Shown here: piece by piece, positions 32,705 to 40,961 of the stretch
How the letters are laid out: the number at the start of each line of letters is the position of its first letter
How positions within the stretch are numbered: position 1 is the first letter of the stretch
DNA from: Aphanothece hegewaldii CCALA 016
GTDB lineage: Bacteria; Cyanobacteriota; Cyanobacteriia; Cyanobacteriales; Microcystaceae
Assembly (NCBI RefSeq): GCF_003007785.1
Contig: NZ_PXOH01000028.1
Coordinates: 1-57,125, forward strand
DNA: 57,125 nucleotides
Reading direction: 5' to 3'
The notes under the pieces: model-generated
The model's database searches: none
Told to the model about the DNA's origin: nothing
The model's input: the letters and a program-made list of their open reading frames with translations, nothing else
Made by a program: the position numbers and the translations under genes

Positions 32705-32754
32705 AGACATATTTTTGTCTTTAAGTCCTGACATCAAGACATATTGCTGTCATG
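32705..32754. promoter_or_regulatory. Control/parS-like region upstream of parA
   Basis: Contains the inverted pair AGACA...TGTCT (32705-32720), TGACATCAAGACA (32729-32741) and GCTGTCATG (32746-32754). The TGACATCA / TGATGTCA and GTCATGA words recur inside and at the end of the downstream RHH-type gene, so they are likely sites for that protein. Confidence 0.5.
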
Positions 32755-32783
32755 TAGTATTGAAGATATGACACACAAGCATT

Positions 32784-33566
32784 ATGAAAACGATCGTTAT
32801 TGCCTCTCTCAGTGGAGGACAAGGTAAAACAACCACTGCTTTTTTCTTAGGGAAGCTGCTTAGTCAGTCGGCTAAGGTGTTATTTGTCGATGCAGATCCT
32901 CAGTCCAATCTGACTTTTTTCTTAGGTCATGAAGTTGAAGCCAACGCGCCGACTCTACTGGAGTTGATTAAAGCTTTAGTTGAACCCGCCGAAGCCGTTT
33001 ATTCGCTGTCCAATCCTAATCAGTTTCTCATCCCTGCTGACGATGGATTGAGTAATGCTCAAGAGTATCTGGCATCTAGTGGTATGGGCGCAGTTGTCCT
33101 CAGAACAAGATTAAAGAAACTCGCTCAATATTTCGATTACTGTGTTGTCGATTCGCCACCAGCGAGAACTCAGATCAGCATCGCTACCGTCGGTGCCGCC
33201 GATTACCTTTTAATTCCCGCAGAAGCTTCAACCAAAGGGGTCAATTCTTTCATCCGTACTCTTGAGCTAGTACAAAGTCTTGAGAATCTGGGAGCATTTA
33301 CAGGCTCGATTCTGGGTGTCGTTCCATTCCGTGATAAGTGGTTTGGACGCTCTCAGTCTAAGGATAGTGCTAGTGCGATCGCAGCGATGAAAGAAGTCGC
33401 ACCACAGTTACAGATTTTTCCCTCAATCTTAGAAAGTGAACGCTATAAACAAGCACTTAATCAAGGAATGTTACTTAATGAATTGGGGTATGAAGAATTA
33501 GAAAACCCTTTTAAAGCGGTAACAAAAGCATTAGAAATCAAATCGTTGTATGTAGTGGAGAAATAA
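32784..33566 (+). CDS. parA: ParA-family partition ATPase
   Basis: 260 residues. The P-loop is LSGGQGKTT (about 9-17), where the signature Lys of KGGxGKT is replaced by Ser. FVDADPQSNLTFFLG is motif A' and YCVVDSPPARTQ (about 120-130) is Walker B. STKGVNSFIRTLELVQSL and ILGVVPFRD follow the ParA/Soj pattern. It is followed after 2 nt by a small RHH-type gene, the usual type Ib partition layout. It drives plasmid segregation along the nucleoid. Confidence 0.9.
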   Translation: MKTIVIASLSGGQGKTTTAFFLGKLLSQSAKVLFVDADPQSNLTFFLGHEVEANAPTLLELIKALVEPAEAVYSLSNPNQFLIPADDGLSNAQEYLASSGMGAVVLRTRLKKLAQYFDYCVVDSPPARTQISIATVGAADYLLIPAEASTKGVNSFIRTLELVQSLENLGAFTGSILGVVPFRDKWFGRSQSKDSASAIAAMKEVAPQLQIFPSILESERYKQALNQGMLLNELGYEELENPFKAVTKALEIKSLYVVEK

Positions 33567-33568
33567 TT

Positions 33569-34006
33569 ATGAGTCAGGAAAATGCACTAGATCGCTTAAT
33601 GAAAAAGCAAAAGCCTACAGTTCTAACTAGAATCGATGTCGTTAAAGAGTCAGTGAGTCATGATGTCAAGACTTCACAACAGCAAGATATCATGACATCT
33701 ATAAGTCATGACAGCAAGACTACTTTGAGTCAAGACTATCAGACTCAATTAAATCCTGATGCTTTTGAGACAGTCAGGAATACGATTCGTATAGAGTCTA
33801 CCGTCGATTTGGAGTTACGGCAGCTATGTCATGATGAACGGATTACAAAGGAGACATTTTTAGAAGCGGCTTATCTCTATCTAACAGAAAATCCTGATGG
33901 ATTGGCTGAGGTTATTTACTCAGCCCAGGAACGATTACAGCATCGTAAGGCGATCGCTGATTACAAACGAGCGAAGACGATGCAGCAACGGTTTTTGGAG
34001 TCATGA
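33569..34006 (+). CDS. RHH-type ParB-like centromere-binding protein
   Basis: 145 residues. The N-terminal 70 residues are low complexity with repeated SHDVKTS / SHDSKTT / SQDYQT units encoded by DNA repeats. The C-terminal part, ETVRNTIRIESTVDLELRQL then HDERITKETFLEAAYLYLTE, has the strand-helix-helix form of RHH partition proteins. It starts 2 nt after parA. It would bind parS-like repeats upstream of, within and just after its own gene, and recruit ParA. Confidence 0.75.
   Translation: MSQENALDRLMKKQKPTVLTRIDVVKESVSHDVKTSQQQDIMTSISHDSKTTLSQDYQTQLNPDAFETVRNTIRIESTVDLELRQLCHDERITKETFLEAAYLYLTENPDGLAEVIYSAQERLQHRKAIADYKRAKTMQQRFLES
33655..33746 (+). repeat. parS-like repeats inside the ParB-like gene
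   Basis: AGTCATGATGTCAAGACT (33656), ATCATGACATC (33689-33699), AGTCATGACAGCAAGACT (33704) and AGTCAAGACTATCAGACT (33728) are related units. Two are inverted with respect to each other and they share the words TCATGA and CAAGACT. Confidence 0.7.
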
Positions 34007-34028
34007 TGTCAGGAGGTCATGATGTCAG
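34001..34028 (+). repeat. Direct repeats TCATGATGTCAG at the end of the ParB-like gene
   Basis: TCATGATGTCAG at 34001-34012 (overlapping the stop codon) and 34017-34028, 16 nt apart. The same word starts the unit at 33658. Confidence 0.75.
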
Positions 34029-34132
34029 AAATATAGGGAAGTAAAAAATTTCCGAACTATGAGATAGCTCATAGATTGATTTTGGTAGGTTTGGCAGACT
34101 ACAGATAGGAAATAAAAAACGAGGACTGCTGT

Positions 34133-34558
34133 ATGTCTTTGAATGTTGAATTATTAGAATCTAGTTTCTCGCAGATTAAAGAACAAAGAACTGATTTCAC
34201 CACCTGCTTCTACAACAATTTGTTTGTTGACTATCCAGAAGTTAAGCCTCTATTTGCCCAGACTCAGATGGAAGAACAGCCTAAGAAACTGTTTAAATCG
34301 CTGGTTCTGATTGTAGAGAGTTTACGCCAACCTGATGTATTGACCAATGCCCTTAAAGGGTTAGGATCTCGTCATATCGACTACGGAGTCTTGCCAGAAC
34401 ATTATCTGGTGGTGGGAAATACGATTTTAAAAGCACTCGCTATCTGTCTTGAGGATGCTTGGACATTGGAGGTTGAACAAGCTTGGTCTGAAGCTTACTC
34501 AGTCGTCATGAAACTGATGCTAGAAGGTGCCAAAGAAGCCGAAGCAAGAGTGCTTTAA
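34133..34558 (+). CDS. Globin family protein
   Basis: 141 residues, the size of a single-domain bacterial globin. LESSFSQIKEQRTDFTTCFY, LFVDYPEVKPLFAQTQMEEQ (CD region), then LGSRHIDYGVLPEHYLVVGN, where the His of SRHIDYG is the likely proximal ligand (F8), and EAWSEAYSVVMKLMLEGAKE-like helix H. These proteins bind O2 or NO. The gene converges with a Crp/Fnr regulator 37 nt away, a pairing that suggests redox or NO response. A plasmid location is uncommon. Confidence 0.85.
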   Translation: MSLNVELLESSFSQIKEQRTDFTTCFYNNLFVDYPEVKPLFAQTQMEEQPKKLFKSLVLIVESLRQPDVLTNALKGLGSRHIDYGVLPEHYLVVGNTILKALAICLEDAWTLEVEQAWSEAYSVVMKLMLEGAKEAEARVL

Positions 34559-34595
34559 CTAGCAGTTCGATAAGAGCGCAAGGGATTGAGAGTTT

Positions 34596-35330
34596 TCAAT
34601 CAATCGTGCCATTAGCTATTTCCATCAGCATTTCCCAATCTAATACGGTAATCATTCCGCCACGATGATACGAGATAACATCTTTGAGTTGACCGAACAG
34701 CCGAACACATTCTTCGTAAGTGATCCCGATGCTGCAAGCAATTTGATGATGGGAAAGTTTTCGGTTCAACTGTTCACCTTTTGAACCTGAAATTGTTCCC
34801 GATTGTGCGGCTTGGTATTGTAGGAAACGGACTAATCTCACGATGGCACGTTCGGAAATCAGATTGTGAATGGAGGAGTGCATTTGTTGCAAACGCTGGT
34901 TGTAGACTTCCAAAATTCGGATGGCTATTTCGGGAGTCTGCCGAATTGAATCGAGTAAGGCTTCTTGCTCGATGGTCAGAACTTGAGAATCTAGCATGGC
35001 TGTGATGGTCGCAGGAGCAAGTGCATCTCCAAACAGTGCAGGGGCCGCAAAGATTTCCCCTGCGCTGATTGTTCTTAGTAAAGTTTCTTTGCCTGTCGTA
35101 CCGATGCGGGTTAGTCGGAGTGAGCCTTGTAGCAGGACGTAGAGTTTGGGCAACAAGCGATCGCCCTCAAGAGCGATCGTCTCTTCCTTGCTGTAAAGAT
35201 GAAGGTGGGTTTGAGATTGCAACTGGATGAGAGCGTGAGTTGGCACATCTGTGAAAATTGGAATCTCTTCTAAATGCTCGATCCTAACTGATTGGCTTAT
35301 GTTCATTGAGTTACAGGGTTGAGTCGCCAT
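34596..35330 (-). CDS. Crp/Fnr-family transcription regulator
   Basis: 244 residues. The N-terminal cyclic-nucleotide-binding-like beta roll (about 20-135) includes YSKEETIALEGDRLLPKLYV and LQGSLRLTRIGTTGKETLLR. A long dimer helix (LEVYNQRLQQMHSSIHNLIS) leads to a C-terminal winged helix with LNRKLSHHQIACSIGITYEE and CVRLFGQLKD. No Fnr-type Cys cluster is present. It probably regulates the convergent globin or the upstream nuclease genes. Ligand unknown. Confidence 0.85.
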   Translation of the reverse strand: MATQPCNSMNISQSVRIEHLEEIPIFTDVPTHALIQLQSQTHLHLYSKEETIALEGDRLLPKLYVLLQGSLRLTRIGTTGKETLLRTISAGEIFAAPALFGDALAPATITAMLDSQVLTIEQEALLDSIRQTPEIAIRILEVYNQRLQQMHSSIHNLISERAIVRLVRFLQYQAAQSGTISGSKGEQLNRKLSHHQIACSIGITYEECVRLFGQLKDVISYHRGGMITVLDWEMLMEIANGTID

Positions 35331-35378
35331 AAAAGGAAAATACCTGCTATTAAATTAAGGTATTGTGGCAATCATCAC

Positions 35379-36299
35379 TTAAAAAAGCTTTTTAAGTTCA
35401 TCGGAGATGCGATAGCCAGACAAGGTGACTCGTTTCTCGGCGATCGGTTGTACAGTACTGGTATAATCAACAGGTAGAACTTCTCCATTCTGTTTGTCGG
35501 TACTGCCTTTGAGTGTTCCGTTTTTGTAAGCATCCCTGACGGAGATTTCATAGCTTTCTAGTTTGGCCCAATCTTGAAAGTCTGTATTGGCTAGTTCGGG
35601 TAGGGTAGAGCGATCATTATTAAGTCGGAGTTGAGTGGCTCGGTTACGAACGGTTTGTAAGTTTGACGATCGCCCAACTAGATCGTCCCAAAACTTGTGT
35701 AGACTGATGGTGGAACGGTTCGTCGGTTTGACTTTGATGTAGAAACGAGTGCCACCCCTGTCGCCTTCGGGGAATTGAGTGGTGAATAAAGTAGTCGTGT
35801 GAAGCGGTTGATGGATGTCGCCGTAAAGATGAAAGATCCAACACAGAGCAACGGCTTTATCTTCATCGCTGGCATTACTCGATAAAATATCAAGATTTTC
35901 TTGAATGGCGGTAAGGATGTTTTCAGGGTCAGGTTCTTTGGTGACGACGCTATCAGGTTGTCCATTAGGTTTGAAAGGAATATTGATAAAATGCCATGTC
36001 GGATGATCATAGTCATCATCACCTCGAACATCATCAGGCCAACGCGCCGCTAACATAAATAAATACAGATCTTTATCGGCATCGGGAATTTGAGCTAACT
36101 GAGAAGCCCAACGGCTGTTAAATTCAGGATGTTCTTTGAAAATACTGATGACTTTTTGCAAAGCTTGCGGGTCATTTTGAAGAAGGTCATTATAAGCGAT
36201 CGCTCCTGTAACCATGTGACCTGCTTTGTTCCATGCGAGAACAGGATGAGGGAAAACTAAGAGAAATAATGAGGCAAATGCTGCGATTAAACGTTTCAT
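35379..36299 (-). CDS. Secreted S1/P1-type zinc nuclease
   Basis: 306 residues with a signal peptide (MKRLIAAFASLFLLVFPHPV...LA) whose cleavage leaves Trp as the first mature residue (WNKAGH), as required because the terminal Trp binds zinc in S1/P1 nucleases. Other ligands: H in AGHMV, D in WPDDV, H in WHFINIP, and HLYGDIHQPLHT with two His and an Asp. It degrades single-stranded nucleic acids and releases 5'-nucleotides outside the inner membrane. It fits with the phytase and thermonuclease nearby. Confidence 0.9.
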   Translation of the reverse strand: MKRLIAAFASLFLLVFPHPVLAWNKAGHMVTGAIAYNDLLQNDPQALQKVISIFKEHPEFNSRWASQLAQIPDADKDLYLFMLAARWPDDVRGDDDYDHPTWHFINIPFKPNGQPDSVVTKEPDPENILTAIQENLDILSSNASDEDKAVALCWIFHLYGDIHQPLHTTTLFTTQFPEGDRGGTRFYIKVKPTNRSTISLHKFWDDLVGRSSNLQTVRNRATQLRLNNDRSTLPELANTDFQDWAKLESYEISVRDAYKNGTLKGSTDKQNGEVLPVDYTSTVQPIAEKRVTLSGYRISDELKKLF

Positions 36300-36494
36300 T
36301 GATTTTTTAAAAACTACTATTTAATGTTTAATTACTTGTTTTAAGCTAATCAATAACTTTAACTAAATTTCCCGAAAATATTTTGTTTTCTTAATATTTT
36401 GTGCTGTTTTCCTTCTTAGAAATTAAGAATAGTTTAATAAATTACTTGGATTTAGTTAAGCAACAAAAATAGTAGTAAACTTTAGTTTACTAAA

Positions 36495-36851
36495 TTAAAG
36501 AATTGGTTCATCTAGAAAGCCACATCTCGAACAATGCCAAGGTGAATGAGGTGGCGGGCTGGTTTCAAATTGATGACCACAGTTAGGACAAGTACCAGTG
36601 AAAAAAGGATGAGTATCGAGAATTTCTAGCTGTTCTTGTGTTGTGTGACGAGATAAACGATTCTCAATTAGATCATCACCATACCAAGAATAACCTTCAG
36701 GGGCCCAAAGTTCGTTACTTTCTTCTACAGTCTCAGGATCGGGTCTGAAATCTAAGCAATGATCTGTATTAACTCCTTCAGGATGTACTACACAGACAAA
36801 GTACAGTTGATGAGAGAAGAAATAACAGCGATCGCATTGAGGTATTTTCAT
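36495..36851 (-). CDS. Zinc-ribbon protein
   Basis: About 118 residues from the Met of MKIPQCDRCYFFSHQ (an upstream run of Met codons is also possible). CDRC at the start and CPNCGHQF...CSRCGF at the end supply two Cys pairs; VHPEGVNTDHCLDF resembles the small CxxC...HPxG...C proteins of cyanobacteria. It probably binds zinc. Function unknown. Confidence 0.65.
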   Translation of the reverse strand: MKIPQCDRCYFFSHQLYFVCVVHPEGVNTDHCLDFRPDPETVEESNELWAPEGYSWYGDDLIENRLSRHTTQEQLEILDTHPFFTGTCPNCGHQFETSPPPHSPWHCSRCGFLDEPIL

Positions 36852-37112
36852 AATCATCATCAAGCTTTATCCTTATTGTGCCTCAGTTGCAATGGAATTA
36901 CTCAATTGAAAAAACTAGGCAATCTTAACTAAATTGTGAGATCTCCAGCTTGGGGCTTAATTTTGGGTAGGGGAGGGGCGAGCGCTTTGCTGCTGTCTCC
37001 CTTGAGCGCTCCGAGCAACCACACGGTCGGATGAGCTTGCTTTTTATCAAAGCTGGTACTGGCTTGCTCCAATAAGTTACACTAGAATAGTGCAAGAATA
37101 CTAGAAAATCTA

Positions 37113-37790
37113 ATGTGTGGACGATTTACCCTAACTCAATCTAGTGAGGCGATTGTTAAATCCTTTGACTTATCGGAAGTGCCTGAACTTACTCCCCGCT
37201 ATAATATTGCACCCAGTCAATCGATAGCGGTCATCATACGGGAGCGAGAAAGTGAGGGGAACCGACTGAAGTGTATGCGTTGGGGATTGATACCGAGTTG
37301 GGCAAAAGACCCCAAGATCGGCTACAAATTGATTAACGCCAGAACCCAAACGCTGGCTGAAAAACCTTCTTTCCGCAATGCTTTTAAGCACCGTCGCTGT
37401 CTGATTGTCGCTGATGGTTTCTACGAATGGCAGAAACGTGAGAAGTACAAACAGCCTTACTACATCCATTTAGAAGATAGACAGCCGTTTGCTTTTGCGG
37501 GACTGTGGGAAACTTGGCAGCCAAAAGAGGGAGAAACAATTACTTCCTGTACAATCATCACCACTGAAGCGAATGCTTTGATGCAACCGATACACGACCG
37601 AATGCCCGTCATCCTAACTTCTGATGCTTATGAGCAGTGGTTAGACCCTACTTTAAGTCAGTCTGAAAGTCTTCTATCTATGCTCAAATCCTATACCAGT
37701 GAATCGATGATAGCAACTCCCGTTAGTCAGATCGTCAATAATCCCGCTAATGATCGTCTAGAATGCGTTGAACCGATTGAACTGAATTGA
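37113..37790 (+). CDS. SRAP/HMCES (YedK-type) abasic-site protein
   Basis: 225 residues. Cys2 after Met removal (MCGRFTLTQ), TPRYNIAPSQ with the active Asn, WGLIPSWAKD, INARTQTLAEKPSF, DGFYEWQKR with catalytic Glu, and IHDRMPVIL with catalytic His. All conserved residues are present. These proteins form a thiazolidine crosslink with abasic sites in single-stranded DNA and protect forks. On a plasmid it may assist replication or transfer of single strands. Confidence 0.92.
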   Translation: MCGRFTLTQSSEAIVKSFDLSEVPELTPRYNIAPSQSIAVIIRERESEGNRLKCMRWGLIPSWAKDPKIGYKLINARTQTLAEKPSFRNAFKHRRCLIVADGFYEWQKREKYKQPYYIHLEDRQPFAFAGLWETWQPKEGETITSCTIITTEANALMQPIHDRMPVILTSDAYEQWLDPTLSQSESLLSMLKSYTSESMIATPVSQIVNNPANDRLECVEPIELN

Positions 37791-37823
37791 ATTTTGCCAC
37801 TTTAGGGACTCGCCAAAAAAGAG

Positions 37824-38531
37824 TCATGGTAAGGCTTCACACGCCACCCCATCTTTGTCACCATCTAAACGAAATCGGTCATTGGGAAAAGCCTCTAAAA
37901 CCCGTTGTGCTTCTGCCTGAGTCCGAAAATCTGAGCAGTTACAGTCACTATTGACACAAGCGGGTAAATTACTTGAAGTGGGCTTTCTGGGAATCTGCTG
38001 AGTTGATTGACGGGTAGGAGTTGGCTGACTCGCTCTTTTGCTTCTTCGCCAATCCCAAGGCATGACGGGATTATTCTGACTCCAAAAAGCCAGTTTTCTT
38101 GCTCTGGCACTATTTTCAGCAACCAACAAATTATCTTTTAAATCTTTGCAGTTATTGAGATACTGATGATAGACAACCGCCTGTCCTTCTTGAACCATTG
38201 TTAGATTAATCGAGCGATCTCCTTGATAGACTTTAGCGACTGATCTACCATAACGGTCTGTGTCAACCACATTTAATGTAACCGTTGCACCACTGGGTAA
38301 CAATTGTCCGAGTCGTTTGGCTGCTGCTTCTCCGTAAGGTTTCTGACTCATTTCAGGTGCATCAATGCAGGCTAATCTGACAGTTAATGTAGCTTGATTC
38401 GTATTAACTCGCAATGTGTCGCCATCTCCAACTGATACTACTTTTCCTGTTAAAGATTGAGCTTGAGCTACATTTTCTAGTATTAAGATTACAGAGATAA
38501 TCGAAGAGACAATAAGGTTGATGCGGTTCAT
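37824..38531 (-). CDS. Secreted thermonuclease with Excalibur domain
   Basis: About 235 residues from ATG 38531, chosen because it starts directly on a signal peptide (MNRINLIVSSIISVILILEN...). The SNase domain has SVGDGDTLRV, VRLACIDAPEM, YGEAAAKRL and VDTDRYGRSVAKVY. A Ser/Thr/Pro linker leads to an Excalibur motif, CSDFRTQAEAQ...LDGDKDGVACEAL, which binds calcium through DxDxDG. It is an extracellular or periplasmic nuclease. It converges on the SRAP gene. Confidence 0.9.
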   Translation of the reverse strand: MNRINLIVSSIISVILILENVAQAQSLTGKVVSVGDGDTLRVNTNQATLTVRLACIDAPEMSQKPYGEAAAKRLGQLLPSGATVTLNVVDTDRYGRSVAKVYQGDRSINLTMVQEGQAVVYHQYLNNCKDLKDNLLVAENSARARKLAFWSQNNPVMPWDWRRSKRASQPTPTRQSTQQIPRKPTSSNLPACVNSDCNCSDFRTQAEAQRVLEAFPNDRFRLDGDKDGVACEALP

Positions 38532-38755
38532 TTGGGTTTTTTTCAACTGATGCTTATTTTTCAGCTTTCCCATTTTCGTCAATAAAGGAACACTAAAGCC
38601 AACTAAACTAAATCTGAAGCGGTGCGAGTTAGAAAAGCTCGCTGTAATCTCATTATTAATAAAAATTTAAGAACATCTTAAATAATTCCGTAGAATCACG
38701 GTAGAAAAAAAGATTAGAACATAGTGAAAATAGTTTTAATTGATAAATCGGAACT

Positions 38756-39694
38756 ATGCCGATAGAGCGACACCGCAGGCGATTAGCGAATGGCGAGGAA
38801 AGAGTCTACACATATGCAGTCTCAAATGATGGGGCTGATCGAAGGGCTTTGTCTATTCGCTCTGATGATAGTTCCGTTTCAGATCACTGCTATAGAAACA
38901 CAGAAAAACGTCGCATTGTAGCAGCACTCTTAGCGAATTCAAGTCTACTCGTAGTTAGTGAACCTGGAGGAGGAAAAACCTTTCTCGCTGAAGTCGTTAT
39001 TGATGATTTACTGTCTCAAGGTTTTGCGGTTGCCGCCCCCGCGATTGGTACAGTTAAACAGATGTTGTTGGAAATTGCTGGAGATTTGAGTATCGATACA
39101 GAAACCATTGAAGGTAAGACGATGACCAGTCAGCAATTACAGGATGCGATCGCTGATTGGTTATTGGACAATCTAGCTTTTTTGGTTTTAGATAATGCTC
39201 ATCGATTTCCAGTGTCTCTCCGTTGTTGGTTGGAGAAACTACATTTACAAGGACAGCCGATGTTGTTACTGGCGACCTTTCCTCCTGCTAGAGATATTTT
39301 TCTCAAACTGCCACGAATTGAATTGGAGCCATTAAGCGATCGCTCTATTCGAGAGATTATGCAAGATGAAGCAGCAGCATTAGGACTAGAGTTATCAACA
39401 GGGCAGAGTGCAGATATGCAGCAGAGGGCTGTCGGAAATCCAATGCTGGCACGACGTGTAGTTCGTGAAGAGTATTTAGGTTTAGAAGGAAATAATTACG
39501 ATCACACTCAATGGATTGACGGTACACCACTTTTAATCGCTGTGCTAATGTGCTTTATGATCCTCCGCTTCTTGGGTCTGGGCTTTAACAACACAAGTCT
39601 TTATTTACTAGGAGGAATTCTAACTGTAGCGATCGGCATTGTCCGACTGATGATTTACAGCTTACCGAGGCAATCTAACAGACTGGGGCGGTGA
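38756..39694 (+). CDS. AAA ATPase (ExeA/TniB-like) with C-terminal membrane segments
   Basis: 312 residues. Walker A SEPGGGKT at about 68-75 and a Walker B-like FLVLDNAHRF at about 141-150 place it with ExeA/TniB AAA proteins. Residues about 260-305 contain two hydrophobic stretches (LLIAVLMCFMILRFLGLG, YLLGGILTVAIGIVRLMIY). It heads a co-directional run of six genes ending at 44081. A membrane-bound AAA switch at the base of a trans-envelope complex is one reading; a peptidoglycan-remodelling ExeA-type role is another. Confidence 0.75.
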   Translation: MPIERHRRRLANGEERVYTYAVSNDGADRRALSIRSDDSSVSDHCYRNTEKRRIVAALLANSSLLVVSEPGGGKTFLAEVVIDDLLSQGFAVAAPAIGTVKQMLLEIAGDLSIDTETIEGKTMTSQQLQDAIADWLLDNLAFLVLDNAHRFPVSLRCWLEKLHLQGQPMLLLATFPPARDIFLKLPRIELEPLSDRSIREIMQDEAAALGLELSTGQSADMQQRAVGNPMLARRVVREEYLGLEGNNYDHTQWIDGTPLLIAVLMCFMILRFLGLGFNNTSLYLLGGILTVAIGIVRLMIYSLPRQSNRLGR

Positions 39695-39766
39695 CGCAAA
39701 TCACTGACAACCAAACTTAAGAATGCTAATGATGGCTTTATGACCTTCTTCAATCACTTCTAGCCA

Positions 39767-39943
39767 ATGAATCAAACAGAACTCGCCCGACTAACCATCG
39801 AACAAACAATCAAAGCAATGGGGTATAAGGTAGACGATGCTTTAATCGAACAATGGATTGAAGATTCTCAGGCAATTGTCTGGGAGTGGCAATTAGAGGA
39901 TATGGGTGAGACTGATGATGACTCCGACTCATATAGCATTTAG
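39767..39943 (+). CDS. Small acidic protein
   Basis: 58 residues, MNQTELARLTIEQTIKAMGY..., ending in an acidic DMGETDDDSDSYSI. Its end overlaps the start of the DUF457 gene by about 29 nt, implying translational coupling. Not recognised; likely a small accessory subunit of the operon. Confidence 0.55.
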   Translation: MNQTELARLTIEQTIKAMGYKVDDALIEQWIEDSQAIVWEWQLEDMGETDDDSDSYSI

Positions 39944-40961
39944 CGTGGCACTTACCAGCATCACGTTAGGAACTGCCAACCCTGAAATTTTGGGTGTGGC
40001 GGCGCTCGCTTCACTGTGTCCCGATATCGATACGAGTAAATCCTTAATTGGTCGTCTATTTTTCCCAATTAGCAGATGGTTAGAATCCCATACCATCCAT
40101 CGAGGCATTACCCACAGTTTCTTTGCCAGTGGTGTAGTTATTCTAGTGAGTTACCCTTTAGCCCTCAACGGTTATAGCCATATCTGGCAAGGTTTAATCT
40201 TGGGTTACTTCTTCGGCTGGTTCGGCGATGTTTTTACTAAATCTGGAGTACAGGCGTTCTATCCGAGTCGGGGTAGAATGATTATTCCAAGAAACCCTCG
40301 ATTAAGACTAGGAACGCGCAGCAATGCTGAATGGTTTTTGTTGATGGTACTGGTAGCGATCGCCACCTTAAGCATTAACATCAACAGTAATGGTGGAATA
40401 ATTCGAGGCTTTAATCAAGCGATTGGTTTACCATCAGGGGCAATTTTTACGACTCAAGAAGATGCCTCACGTTATTTGTTGATCGCCCAAATTAAGGGGA
40501 GAAATGCTTTAACAGAATTACCCGTCGATGAAAGTTATGAAGTTGTCGAACCGTTGACGGCTAACGATCTGCTGGTGAAGAACAAGCAAGGAATCGTTTA
40601 TCGAGTGGGGTCAAGTCAAGAATGTCAAATTATTGCGACACAAATCAGAATTGAGCGATTATCACCGATTACCGTCGAAGTTAAGGATTTGATTTTGGAA
40701 GAAGATGATCTTTATTCATTCCTTACTCAACTGCCCCAAGAACGAACTTATCTGAGTGGTACGTTGACCGTTCATGATGCTGAAGATTTAATGTTACCCA
40801 GTCATATTGATCGTTTTGACACAATTACGCTACAGCCTGGGGAACTGGCCTATGCTCGTCTGGTGGCTGCTAGTCCGAGTAGTGCGATCGCTACTTTAGG
40901 TGATTATTCTGTATCAGGAAATTTAATTGTGAGGACAGTTTATGTTCAGCAAAAAACATAA
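39915..40961 (+). CDS. DUF457/YdjM-type membrane metal-dependent hydrolase with extra C-terminal domain
   Basis: About 348 residues from ATG 39915. MTPTHIAFSVALTSITLG, LCPDIDTSKSLIGRL, HTIHRGITHSFFAS and GDVFTKSGVQAFYPSRGRM supply the His/Asp ligands and TM helices of the LexA-binding, inner-membrane YdjM family. Residues about 185-348 form a beta-rich C-terminal domain not usual for the family (YEVVEPLTANDLLVKNKQGI, SGTLTVHDAEDLMLP). The reaction is unknown. It overlaps the next gene by 20 nt. Confidence 0.8.
   Translation: MMTPTHIAFSVALTSITLGTANPEILGVAALASLCPDIDTSKSLIGRLFFPISRWLESHTIHRGITHSFFASGVVILVSYPLALNGYSHIWQGLILGYFFGWFGDVFTKSGVQAFYPSRGRMIIPRNPRLRLGTRSNAEWFLLMVLVAIATLSININSNGGIIRGFNQAIGLPSGAIFTTQEDASRYLLIAQIKGRNALTELPVDESYEVVEPLTANDLLVKNKQGIVYRVGSSQECQIIATQIRIERLSPITVEVKDLILEEDDLYSFLTQLPQERTYLSGTLTVHDAEDLMLPSHIDRFDTITLQPGELAYARLVAASPSSAIATLGDYSVSGNLIVRTVYVQQKT

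Noticed and set aside
35644..36034. Minus-strand ORFs inside the S1/P1 nuclease gene
   Set aside because: Out-of-frame shadows of a complete, motif-supported gene.
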